Shown piece after piece: positions 54,376 to 64,000 of a stretch of DNA of 64,000 nt; position 1 is the stretch's first letter; every line of letters begins with the position of its first letter. Position numbers and translations under genes: made by a program. Source of the stretch: Datura wrightii (taxonomy: Eukaryota; Streptophyta; Magnoliopsida; Solanales; Solanaceae); NCBI GenBank assembly GCA_035772735.1, contig JASDFA010000002.1, positions 36,042,501-36,106,500 of the forward strand, read 5' to 3'. The notes beneath the pieces were generated by a model that saw only the letters and a list, made by a program, of their open reading frames with translations, searched no databases and was not told the origin of the DNA.

Positions 54376-55800
54376 CTAATATACATGATGAGCTAGATTC
54401 ATGAAACATATATATATTCTATGACATGAAAGATACTTAAAGACATAAACTTGACATGAAACTAAATAAGGTACTAAGGAGGAAACTGATAACTCATGAT
54501 GGAACTGAGCTAGAAGGAAAAGATGTGGGTATCTAGCCACCATATCTTCTTTGACTTCCCATGTAACTCCCTGAACAAGATGATTTCTCCACAGCACATT
54601 CACTGAAGCTACTTCCTTATTCCTCAAATTTCGAACCTGACGATCAAGGATCTCAACTGAAACCTCCTCGTAGGTAAGGTTATCCTTCACATCTATGCTC
54701 TCCATAGGAACAACTAAGGATTGGGTTACCAATGGATTTCTTCAACAGAGACACATGTAAGACTGGATGCACCGAAGCTAACTCTGCTAGTAGGTCCAAC
54801 TCATTTGCCACCTTGCCAACTTATCTCAAAGTCCTAAAAGTACCAACATATTAGGGAAGAATCTTACCTTTCTTTTCGAACCTCATCACTCCCTACATAG
54901 GAGACACCTTTATAAATACCCAATTATGAACCTCGAACTCAAGCTCTCTTCTCCTAAAACCCACATAAGATTTATGATGACTCTGAGCTGTTTTTAGCCT
55001 TTCTCTTATAAGCTGAACTTTCTCCATAGCTTCATGAACTGAGTCTGGTCTGATCAACGTAGCCTCACCTACCTCAAATCATCCAATAGGTGACTTACAC
55101 CTCCGCCTATAAAGAGCCTCAAATGGAGCCAACTGAATGCTAGAGTGGTAACTATTATTGTAGGAAAATTTGATGAGAGGCAAGTGATCATCCCAACTAC
55201 CCTTGATATCAATCACACATGCTGTCAACATATCCTCAAGAGTTTGAATGGTTTAGGTTGACCATTAGTCCATGGGTTGAAAGCTATGCTAACCTTCACT
55301 TGAGTACCAAATCCCTTCAGAAATGATCTCCAAAACTAAGAGGTAAACTGAGTACCCCTATCTGAGATAATTGACAAAGGAACTCCATGCAATTGAACCA
55401 ACCCTCAAATGTACAATCTAGCATAATCCTTAGCTGAACTGGTAGTTTTGACCGGTAAGAAACGGGCTAATTTGGTCAACCTATACACAATCACCCATAT
55501 AGAGTCATATTGTCGGCATGTATGAGGAAAACCTATAATTATGTCCATATTGGTCTCTTCCCACTTCCAAGTAGGAATTCTAATATCTTGAAGCATACCT
55601 CCAGGTCTCTGATCATCAACCTTTACTTGTTAGCAATTCGAACACTTAGTTACAAACTCCGCTAGGTCCTTCTACATACCATTCCACCAATAGACTTCCT
55701 ATAGATCAAGGTACATCTTGGTGGAACCTGGATAGATAGAGTACCGAGATCCATGAGCCTTGCTCAACATCAACTCTCTAATGTCATCCACAACCGGAAA
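54376..55800 (-). pseudogene. Integrase with chromodomain of J
   Basis: Minus strand. The open stretch 54732-54376 holds SLVVPMESIDVKDNLTYEEV, then the chromodomain EILDRQVRNLRNKEVASVNV, LWRNHLVQGVTWEVKEDMV and RYPHLFLL, complete compared with F. Upstream pieces: RRRELEFEV-like (54960), APFEALYRRRC-like (55130-55100), ISDRGTQFTS-like (55370-55330), and the core start PTWKWEETNMDIIIGFPHTC with DSIWVIVYRLTKLARFLPVK (55596-55405). The zinc domain is near 55640-55760. Several stops and frame changes. Confidence 0.85.
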
Positions 55801-55812
55801 ACACAATTGGGC

Positions 55813-56455
55813 CTAATATCGAAGTACACTATGTCCCCTTTCGGAGAAAACCTCCACTTTTTGATTTCGAACAGCTTCCTTCAGCTTCACTAGGATAGGA
55901 TCCTCATCTTGCCTAGCTTTGACTTCCGTCACCAATGAAGATTCTGACCTATCCTGAACAATAACACCACCATCTGTAGAATCTGTAAGGCAAACCCCTA
56001 AACGAGCAGGCCTATGGACATCCTTCACCAACTCTTTTCTCCTATCCTCAACATGAGACACACTCTCTATGGACAGCCTGCTAAGGGCATCCGCCACAAT
56101 ATTGGCCTTTCCCGGATAATAAAGGATGCTCATGTCATAGTCCTCAGGAAGCTTTAGCCATCTCCTTTGCCGAATATTTAGGTCCTTCTGAGTGAACATA
56201 TACTGAAGGCTCTTGTGGTCTATGAACACATCCACATGAACCCCATACAAGTAGTTCCTCCTAATCTTCAAAGCAAACACCACAGCTGCAACTCTAGGTC
56301 ATACGTCGAATAATTCCTCTCATGGGTCTTAAGCTATCTAGAGGCATATACAATAACCTTACCATGATGCATCATCACACATCCAAGACCAACCCTAGAG
56401 AAATCACAATACACAACAAAGCCATTAGTGCCCTCTGCTAGGGTTATCATAAGGT
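55813..56455 (-). pseudogene. RNase H and linker of J
   Basis: The minus-strand open stretch 56283-55813 reads VFALKIRRNYLYGVHVDVFI, DHKSLQYMFTQKDLNIRQRR, then KANIVADALSRLSIESVSHV and SSLVTEVKARQDEDPILVKL. The upstream part (56455-56290) gives NGFVVYCDFSRVGLGCVMMH. At 56455 coding sequence stops and mid-LTR sequence begins, so RT, protease, gag and primer site were deleted. Confidence 0.88.
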
Positions 56456-57394
56456 GGCACATAATTATGAGACTAGGGTGCAGTGGAACCCGACCTACTC
56501 AGTGTTAAAAAGTACTCCCAAAACATATATAGTGCTCATAATCATACTTGAAACATGGGTTTTTGCATGCTCTAGTTTAAAAACATGATAAATTCATAAA
56601 TTACTTGACATACATGAACTAGCTATCAAAATGGTGCTGAAGATTCAGCCATGATATATAAGCTTGATATTCATGAGATAATAATACATACTTGAGCAAA
56701 ATAATGATAACTTAAAAATAGAGAAGCATCAGAGTTTTTCATATAAATCATGTAATCATTATCATAAAACATAACTAGAATCGTTAGAGAAGCAAATCCA
56801 TAAAAGATCATAGAGTCTTTTGCATAAAAGGGTCTATCCCTAGATATTCATGAAAAATTATAATGGAGACATAGAGGAATGGTATTCATGAAATTAGACT
56901 TGAGATTGGGCATGCAGGTGGAAAAATTCCCCCAGGCATGATCCCACATACCAGGGCTTTGATGAATTCTTTACTAGAGTTGAGATTCAAGAGAAATTGA
57001 GAAGAGGAACCCTAGCTTCCTTGAGAAATGTTGAGAGTTTGATCTTCAATCTACAGTGTTGGAGATTAGAATAGGAGTTTATGCTAAGTTTAACACTTAA
57101 ATAACCCTGTTAGGAAACCCAAATGGAACTTTTTTAGGAGTTAAAAATATAATAAGTTATGAATATACCCCTAGGAAGTTTCATTAAAAATCTGCTCGTC
57201 CAGTCATCACGGCTCACACCACGAGTCCTGGGTTATCACCACGACTCGTAGTGACTAGTCTTGATATTCTTGACCAAGTTTTCACTTTTCTTATCTCCAA
57301 CCAATGACTCCATACCATGACCCATTATAAGAAATCACGAGTCATTATATCCCCTCGTGGTCACTAAAATTATGTTGCACAATTCCTGAACCTC
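56456..57394 (-). repeat. Second LTR fragment of J (continues at 62873-63045)
   Basis: Reverse D-type LTR from its middle: ACCCGACCTACTCAGTG and AAGTACTCCCAAAACATAT, then the AT-rich part and the palindrome-rich start (CACGAGTCC 57219-57227; CACGACTCGTAGTG 57239-57252). Element K interrupts it at 57394; the remainder lies beyond K. Confidence 0.75.
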
Positions 57395-59840
57395 TGTCAC
57401 GACCCGAACTTAGGCCCGGATCGATACACAGGACAAGGAACCCCGAGGGACGCTAAGTTGACCCATGGTATGAACATACATCTAACTCGATCATAAAATG
57501 ATAGCTCAACATGATAAACTTAGCGAAAGTCTGAAATAAGCATAACATCGAAATACACCCGCATCTGAAGTTAATTATATTTTTTTGTCTGAAAAGCCTC
57601 TAAGCTTGATGAGTTGATGGGACAAGACCCCAACTAACTCTCTAAAGATGAAAACTAAAAATACTCAATCATAAATGAAATAAAGAGGGACCCTCAATAG
57701 ATGGACTCACCAATAGGGGTTGATGGAACTTTGAAAGGCGGCTAGTGGCGGGGCTGAGTCAGATGATCGGAGCCTATATCATGAAATGATAAAGCATAGA
57801 GTATGCGGTCAGTACATGGAATATATCGAGTATGTAAGGTAAGTGAACCCGATTAAATAAGTAAAAATCATTTAAAACATGCATATCATTAAACATGATC
57901 AAGATAAGAATCCAACAGTAGGACTTGCATGCTATTTTCTGAAATCATGACCTCAACGTAACATAACATCATAATATAATCGAATGACCCAAAGCTTAAA
58001 TATGATAATCATAAGGAAAACTGAATATTGGGTCAAACTTTCTTTAGAACATATACATGAACATATATATATATATATATATACACGTGTGTATATATAT
58101 CATGAGTGGTAAACATGCATAACTGAAATCATGAGAAATAATGGGAGACTTGTCATATAACCGACATACCAAGATAGAGCTTACGTGGTCCCAACTATTA
58201 CACTCAAGTTGGTAGATTCGTTCAAAGCCTTGCAGGGCTAAGGACGATACCATGATATCGATATCAAGTTCGAGGCCCAATCGAGGCAGGGGATAGCTCA
58301 CTAGGTTGGTCCCAAAGTAGTATATATATACAAGTAAGCACATACGTTGGCACATAGTTTTGAGGCATAGTGTTATCGACCCTTTGCCTACTCGGTGCTA
58401 GACACTACTCCCAAAAACATGCATATGCTCTCCATTATTTTTCAACGAAGCTCACCCTCGTCTATTGACAAAGCTCAATAATCAAATACAACTTAAAACA
58501 GAAATCATATAGGAGAAGATTTAGCTCAAACCATACCACAAGCTAAAAATAATTGGGAGTCTATGCTCCAAAACCATGTGATAAGCTTAATTGGGGAAAA
58601 TCATAAATCATACTTTAACAGGCGGGCGTTGCCCAATGCTTCAACATCCTTGAAAATACTCAATTCACTTGAAAACATGATTATAAACATGGTTAAGTTG
58701 AAAATATGCTTTTCATCATAAATATCTCATCATGTTAGGACATTCATCATAAATCTCAAACTTTCATGAACTTCTCATAATTGGGCATTTTAATTTGTAA
58801 AGATTGAAACATGATTTTAATTGAAAACAATGTAAAAATTTCCCATGAACCATAATTCAATAGTATAAATACATTTAAACCATACCCATGTAGAGAATTA
58901 GGCATTTTATGCAATGGGTTAAAACCCCATAAGATCAACATTAGAATTTCATTATTTAGGGAAAGATTGGGCATGGGTGTGAACAGATTCACCCATTCAT
59001 AGCCCTTCATACCTGTGGGAAAGATCTAATTTACCACTCCTTGAAAGCCCAATGAAAGATTGAAGGAAAACTTGAAGAAATCTAACATGATCATCTCCTA
59101 AACCCCTTCAATATGCATGTGTGGATGTGAAGGAGCCTAGGATAGAGTTTCCCCTTATAAAACACTGCGTTTCGAGACTTAAATGATGTAGTTTAGGACC
59201 CTAGGACTTCGGAAATGATGAAAATACCCTTAATGAAGCTTCTGAAAATTCTACACTGGCAGTGACAATGACCGATCCTACGGGTCATGCCTTGACACCA
59301 ACACTCGTGGTGTTCGTCCGTTACATCTCCTGTTAATTCTTAACTTCTCAGATTCTAATCCCACGACTCAACATGATGAGTCGTTACATCAGATGATGAT
59401 CTGTTGGATCCTTTCGTTACTTCCCCCTGATGACCAGCACATGGGCTTTCCCACGAACCACACCACGACTTGTGCCTCCTTCCAATGAGTCGTGGTTCCC
59501 ATCCGCCACTTCGACTGGGAATTTTTCCTACTCTTTCCCACGGTTACTCACCATGATCCATTGTTGTTCACAACGAGTGGTTCTACGACTCGTTACTTCC
59601 TCCTAGACTAAGGATTAGTCTCACCACGACTAGAAGCCACGACACGTGTCATCAAACTATGGGTCATTCTTTGATCCGTCACTCCCAACTTCAATCCTGC
59701 AGTATCTCACCACGAGCACCTCCTACGGGTTGTTGGTGGAACCAATGATCCATACCTTGAGTCATTTTGTGATACATTTCCAGATTTCTACCACTTTCCA
59801 TTTTATGATTCCGGGTGTAGTCTTGGGAACTTCTAGGGTT
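57395..59840 (-). repeat. 3' LTR of K
   Basis: Plus strand opens TGTCACGACCCGAACTTAGG. It contains an AT/GT microsatellite at 58063-58100, palindrome TGATATCGATATCA at 58253-58266, and a palindrome-rich stretch at 59270-59720 (CACGACT, GAGTCGTGG, CACGAGTGG words). The last few bases of the LTR start are missing at the gag joint. ORFs 58044-58355, 58756-59010 and 59646-59924 lie in LTR sequence and are unsupported. Confidence 0.85.
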
Positions 59841-60224
59841 TCCACTGTTGAAACCAGATATGTGCAACCACCTTTAGCTGATATTAGGCCAAATCAGCAC
59901 ACTCAACTCCATTCACCACTATGACCTGGGTGATCTTTACAATCTCATCGATAAACTCATGTGGATCCTCGTCCACCTTGGAACCAAGAAACTCTGGCGG
60001 GTTCATCCTCAAGAAATCTTTGACTCGAGCTTCCACCGTATTTTCGTTTTGCGGAACATGTGCCATTTCCTGCTGGTTTACCTGAGCGGTCAAGGCCTAT
60101 GGACAACTGGCTCTGGTGCATGGTGTTCCTGGACTGGTGGGACTTGTTGGTGCCAATCTCTATTGCCATCCTCATGGACATTTCCATTCCCATTCCTCCT
60201 ACCGTTAACTCTGTGGGGAGCCAT
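59841..60224 (-). pseudogene. Gag N-terminal fragment of K
   Basis: The minus-strand ATG at 60224 starts MAPHRVNGRRNGNGNVHEDG, then QQVPPVQEHHAPEPVVH. After a frame change near 60093 it reads TAQVNQQEMAHVPQNEN, VRDFLRMNPPEFLGSKVDE-like sequence, and HEFIDEIVKITQVI, ending at QLKVVAHIWFQQW. It covers the first 130 codons or so of the F-type gag and then stops at the deletion joint. Confidence 0.85.
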
Positions 60225-60433
60225 GATTATGCAATAGTGAATAGCATGAGTTAGAAGGATAAAGGGACATTTCATCGCACGACATAGATCATGAAAGAAG
60301 GGAACAATTACTAAACATCTCGTAGCCTCTTCGTCATAAGTGTTGCACACTTCACACCCATGAAGAATACTCTACTCAAAGCGGCTTTTAGACACCCTAG
60401 GACACTTAAAACCTATTGCTCTGATACCGAGTT
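60225..60433 (-). promoter_or_regulatory. Leader and primer binding site of K
   Basis: The minus strand at 60428-60418 reads GGTATCAGAGC (tRNA-iMet type, undamaged), next to the LTR at 60434. The leader to 60225 matches the F leader at 36110-36300 (GTGTATGAA.., TTAGAAGGATAAAGGGACATTTC in K against TCTCTATCCTTCTAACTC in F, read on opposite strands). No gene. Confidence 0.8.
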
Positions 60434-62867
60434 TTTCACGACCCGAACATAGGCCCAAATTGAGACACGGGACAAAGAACTCCGAGGGACTCCATATCGA
60501 CCCATGGCATGAACATATATCTAACTCGATCATAAAATCATAGCTCAACATGATAAACTTAGTGGAAGTATGAAATAAGCATAACATCAGAAATACACAC
60601 ACATCTGAAGTTGATTACATTCTTTTTTCTGAAAAGCCTCTATGTCTGATGAGTTGATAGGACAAGATCCCAACTAACTCTCTAAAGCTGAAAATTGAAA
60701 ATACTCAATCATAAATGAAATAAAGAGGGGTCCTCGAAAGATGAGGACTCACCAATAGGGGCTAATGCGAACTCTAAAGGATGGCTAGTGGCGGGGCTGA
60801 GTCTGATGATCGAAGCCTGTATCAGTAAACGATACAACATAGAGTATGCGGTCAGTACGTGGAATGTACAAAGTATGTAAGGTAAGTAAAACCGCTTAAA
60901 TAATTTAAACCTTTTAAAACATGCATAATATAAAACAGGACCAAGATAAGAATCCGAGAGTAGGAATTGCATGATATTTTCCAAAATCATAATCTCAACC
61001 AAACATAATATCATAACTGAAACGAATGACCTAAAGCTTAAATCTGATAATCATAAGTAAGACTTAGCATTGGGTCAAACATGCTTTAGAACGTATATAT
61101 ATATATATATATATATATCATGGGTGGTAAACATGCATAACTGAAATCATGAGGAACAATGGGAGACTCGTCATATAACCGACATACCATGATAGAGCTT
61201 ACGCGGTCCCAACTATCACACTCAAGTAGGTAGATAGCCGTCCAAAGCCTTACTAGGCTAAGGACGATACCATGATATCGATATCAAGTTCGAGGCCCAA
61301 TCGAGGCAGGGGATAGCTCACAAGAGAGGTCCTAAAGTAGTGTGTGTATATATATATATAAGTATTCACCTATGTTGGCGTGTAGTTTTGAGGCATAGGG
61401 TTATCGACCCTTTGCCTACTCGGTGTTAGACACTACTCCAAAAAACATGCATATGATCTCCATCATTTTTCAATGAAGCTCACATCGTCTATTGACGAAT
61501 CTCAACAATAAAATACATCTCAAAATAGAAATCATATATGAGAAGCTTTAGATCAAACCATACAACAAGCTAAAAATAATTGGGAGTCTTCGCTCCAAAA
61601 CCATGTGGAAAGCTTAATTCAGAAAAATCATCAATCATACTTTAACAGGTGGGCATTGCCTAATACTTCTACATGCTTGAAAATACTCAATTCACTTGAA
61701 AACATGATTATAAGCATGGGTAACTTGAAAACATGCTTTTCATCATAAATATCTCATCATGCTAGGACATTCATCATAAATCTCAACTTTCATGAACTTC
61801 TCATAATTGGGTATTTTAATTTGTAAAGATTGAAACATGATTTTACTCGTAAACAATGTAAAACTTTCCCATGAATCATAATTAAATAGTAGAAACACAT
61901 TTAAATGATACCCATGTAGATAATTAGGAATTTCATGCATTGGGTTAAAACCCCATAGGATCAACATTAGAATTTCATGATTTAGAGAGAGATTGGGCAT
62001 AGGTGTGAACGTATTAGCCCATACCTAACCCTACATACCTGGGGAAGATCTGATTTTACCACTCCTTGAAAGTCCAAAGAAATATTGAAGGAAAGCTTGA
62101 AGAAGTGTAACTTGATCACCTCCTAAACCCCTTAAATATGCATGTATGGATGTTAATAAGCCTAGGATAGATTTTACTGTCATAAAACATTGCATTTTGA
62201 GCCTTAAACGACGTAGTTTGGGACCCTAGGACTTTAGAAACAACGAAAATACCCTTGATGAATTACCTGAAAGTTTTGCACTAGCAGTGACCGCGACCGA
62301 TCCTATGGCTCGTGCCTTGATACCACGACTTGTGGTGTCCGTCCGCTACATATCTTTCCAATTCATAACTTCTCAGATTCTAATCCCACGACTCGATAGG
62401 ATGATTCTTTACATCAGAAGTCGATCTGTTGGATCCTCCGGTTACTTCCCCCTATTGACCTGCACCTAGGCTTTCCCACGAGCCACACCACGACTCGTGC
62501 CTCCTTCAAACGAGTCGTGGTCATCCGTCCCTTCAACTGGGAATTTTTCCTACTCTTTCACATATTTATTCACCACGATCCATTGCTGCTCACAATGAGT
62601 CATTCTACGACTCGTTACTTCCTTCTAGACTAAGGATCAGTCTCACCCCGACCACAAGCCACAACTCGTGACATCAAAGCACGAGTCGTTCCGTGACCTA
62701 TCATTCCCAACATTGACCCAGCAGTATCTCACAACGAACACCTCCTACGGGTCATTGGTGGAACCAACAATCCGTACCTTGACTCGTTTTGTGATAAATT
62801 TCCAGATTTCTTCCACTTTCCATTTTTATATCCCGGGTCTAGTCTTGGGCACTTCCGGGGTATGATA
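60434..62867 (-). repeat. 5' LTR of K
   Basis: Same layout as the 3' LTR: AT microsatellites at 61096-61118 and 61340-61360, TGATATCGATATCA at 61273-61286, and a palindrome-rich part at 62280-62710 including perfect CACGACTCGTG (62489-62499). It ends GGGGTATGATA instead of the usual TTACA. ORFs within (60709-61014, 61743-62000, 62668-62865) are unsupported. Confidence 0.85.
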
Positions 62868-62872
62868 ACTTC

Positions 62873-63045
62873 ACCCCACGATTTATCATTATGACTTATT
62901 ACTTGGTCCCATATGTAATCCTATGACTCATTAAATCAGGACCTTATGTATAGGGGAAACTATGACTCATGACCATGAGCCATCAAGTCACACCACAACT
63001 CGTATGACAAGTCATTCCGAGGGAAATTGCAGATTTTTTGTTGGT
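62873..63045 (-). repeat. J LTR start beyond K
   Basis: Continues 57394 after K: AGTCAT/GACTCAT words, CACAACTCGTATGAC, then AAATTGCAGATTTTTTG, the reverse of the LTR start region seen in F (33940-33970). It stops where element L begins. Confidence 0.6.
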
Positions 63046-64000
63046 TTTTTCACGCCCCATAAATTTGGGGAGGGCGCGACTGGCACCCCGTACCTGACTG
63101 ACTGGGAAGCTGGCTATATGACATCTATAACTGTAACACTTAGGCCGTCCAGGCCACCTGTCACAATTAGCTGGAGCACAAACTGGACCCATAATGACTC
63201 GACAATACAGGGTAAACAACTGAAATGCAAACAAGGTTATGAGTATGCAAAACTAAACAACAAAAAGACGACAAGGCCACAAACTGAATACTATTGTACA
63301 CACTAAGTCCACAAAGACTCTAAAGAGTAAACTAACTAATAGACGGAACAGGGCTCCAATCTACCCATAACTGCATGTCAAAACTCTAACTGAAACAAAG
63401 CCAGCCTTAGCTCCAGAAAGAAAGGAGCATACCAACACATGCACTAATCTCACGAACTGCTACTGCAACTGGCAATCCCGACCTCTACTTGCACCTACGG
63501 AATGAATGCAGGTCCCCAGGAAAAGGGACGTCAGTACGAATGAAATGTACTGGTATGTAAGGCAGAAAACTATAAACATATGAGAGAGCAATGATAACTG
63601 AGCCAAAAATAAGGAACAGTAACAACTTGGAATCTTCAAAACTAAAACTTGACAATAAGTCAATACGGAAGTGAAAATGCAACCAAGTAATGCACAAGAA
63701 AAACTATAATTGTAATGCCAGAACCCAGCCAACCAAAAATCCATATATAAAATTCCTCCAGTCGATGTACCACACCAGGGTAAAATAAAAATATCTTCAG
63801 TCGATATACCACACCGGGGTAAAATTAAAATACCTCTAGCCGATGTACCACACCAGGGTAAAATAAAAATATATCCAGCCGATGTACCACAACGGGATAA
63901 AATAAAAATATGTCCAGTCAATGTACCACATCGGGGTAAATAAAAATAATTATCAATCATAATCATAAATAGGGCCGATATGGCTTATATTGAGTCAATT
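63046..64000 (-). repeat. LTR of element L (H/H2 family), reverse, cut by the window end
   Basis: Opens TTTTCACGCCCCATAAATTT, similar to TGTCACACCCC of H. It shares GGCACC..GACTG, GACAAGGCCACAAAC, AGACTCTAAAGAGTAAAC, and the phrase GGACGTCAGTACGAATGAAATGTACTGG with H2. ORFs 62962-63306 and 63460-63966 are inside LTR sequence; the repeated peptide in the latter is a by-product of the 39-bp repeat. Confidence 0.7.
63763..63957. repeat. 39-bp minisatellite, five units
   Basis: CGATGTACCACAC-type words start at 63763, 63802, 63841, 63880 and 63919, an exact 39-bp spacing. Units differ at several positions (for example ACCAGGG, ACCGGGG, AACGGGA, ATCGGGG), so the array is not fresh. It may extend weakly to the left (63742). 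Confidence 0.93.

Larger units (their letters stand above)
57395..62867 (-). mobile_element. Chromovirus K, reverse, gag-only deletion derivative
   Basis: Plus-strand order: 3' LTR 57395-59840, gag 59841-60224, leader, primer site 60418-60428, 5' LTR 60434-62867. Pol, the rest of gag and the polypurine tract are absent: codon QQW of gag joins LTR sequence a few bases short of the LTR start (59840/59841). Flanks ACCTC (57390-57394) and ACTTC (62868-62872) are probable target repeats with one change. The LTRs are near-equal in length (2,446 and 2,434 bp). Confidence 0.8.

Noticed and set aside
63763..63957. Possible CRISPR-like array
   Set aside because: The units are contiguous diverged tandem repeats without unique spacers, in a plant LTR.
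63460..63966. 168-codon minus-strand ORF with a 13-residue repeat
   Set aside because: It is produced by the 39-bp minisatellite within an LTR. There is no domain, and the start lies in decayed LTR sequence.

Overview
This window is a stack of plant LTR retrotransposons. It is AT-rich, and every coding stretch I can recognise belongs to Ty3/gypsy elements of two lineages: Athila-like elements (tRNA-Asp-type primer site, 'putative plant transposon' env-like ORF) and chromodomain-bearing chromoviruses of Tekay/Del type (tRNA-iMet-type primer site). I see no host gene, tRNA, rRNA or CRISPR array. All long ORFs are interrupted by stops, frameshifts, deletions or younger insertions, so the locus is old repetitive DNA of a flowering plant. 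A eudicot, perhaps Solanaceae, is suggested by chromovirus ends of the CACGACCC type, at low confidence.

Layout. 1-3122: 3' internal region and part of an LTR of an Athila-like element (C). 3123-5011: chromovirus LTR fragment split by a reverse solo LTR (C2, 3358-4779, TSD GTCTT). 5012-18985: Athila-like element H1, split by a second, gag-protease-only Athila element A (6986-16234, TSD GAAGT) whose 5' LTR is itself split by a reverse solo LTR (B1, 7272-8793, TSD CCGCG). 18986-23890: reverse chromovirus H (3' LTR, integrase, RNase H, RT), truncated and fused tail to tail with forward chromovirus M (23891-29107), whose integrase end plus LTR start is duplicated in tandem with a 1,663-bp period. 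29108-30625: reverse remnants. 30626-52628: a reverse LTR (H2) carrying solo LTR B2 (30718-32294, TSD CCAAC) and a large forward chromovirus F (33899-52606, TSD AAAAA), which holds a complete Athila-like element E (37279-48770, TSD TGTAG/TGCAG) inside its gag zinc knuckle. 52629-63045: reverse chromovirus J, split by a reverse gag-only chromovirus K (57395-62867). 63046-64000: start of another reverse LTR (L) with a 39-bp minisatellite.

The most interesting signals are regulatory. (1) In both H1 and E the env-like ORF is preceded by a promoter-like region, a consensus 5' splice donor and a TACTAAC branch sequence 10-11 nt before an AG acceptor, so both look built to make a spliced env-like mRNA. 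(2) Each retrotransposon group carries its own set of odd-length palindromes with a single centre base in the region upstream of the LTR TATA box (core GTG-N-CAC in A/B/C, CACGA-N-TCGTG in the chromoviruses, CGGTGG-T-CCACCG in E). (3) The Athila-like LTRs A, B and C begin with a hairpin whose stem shows a compensatory T-A to C-G change.
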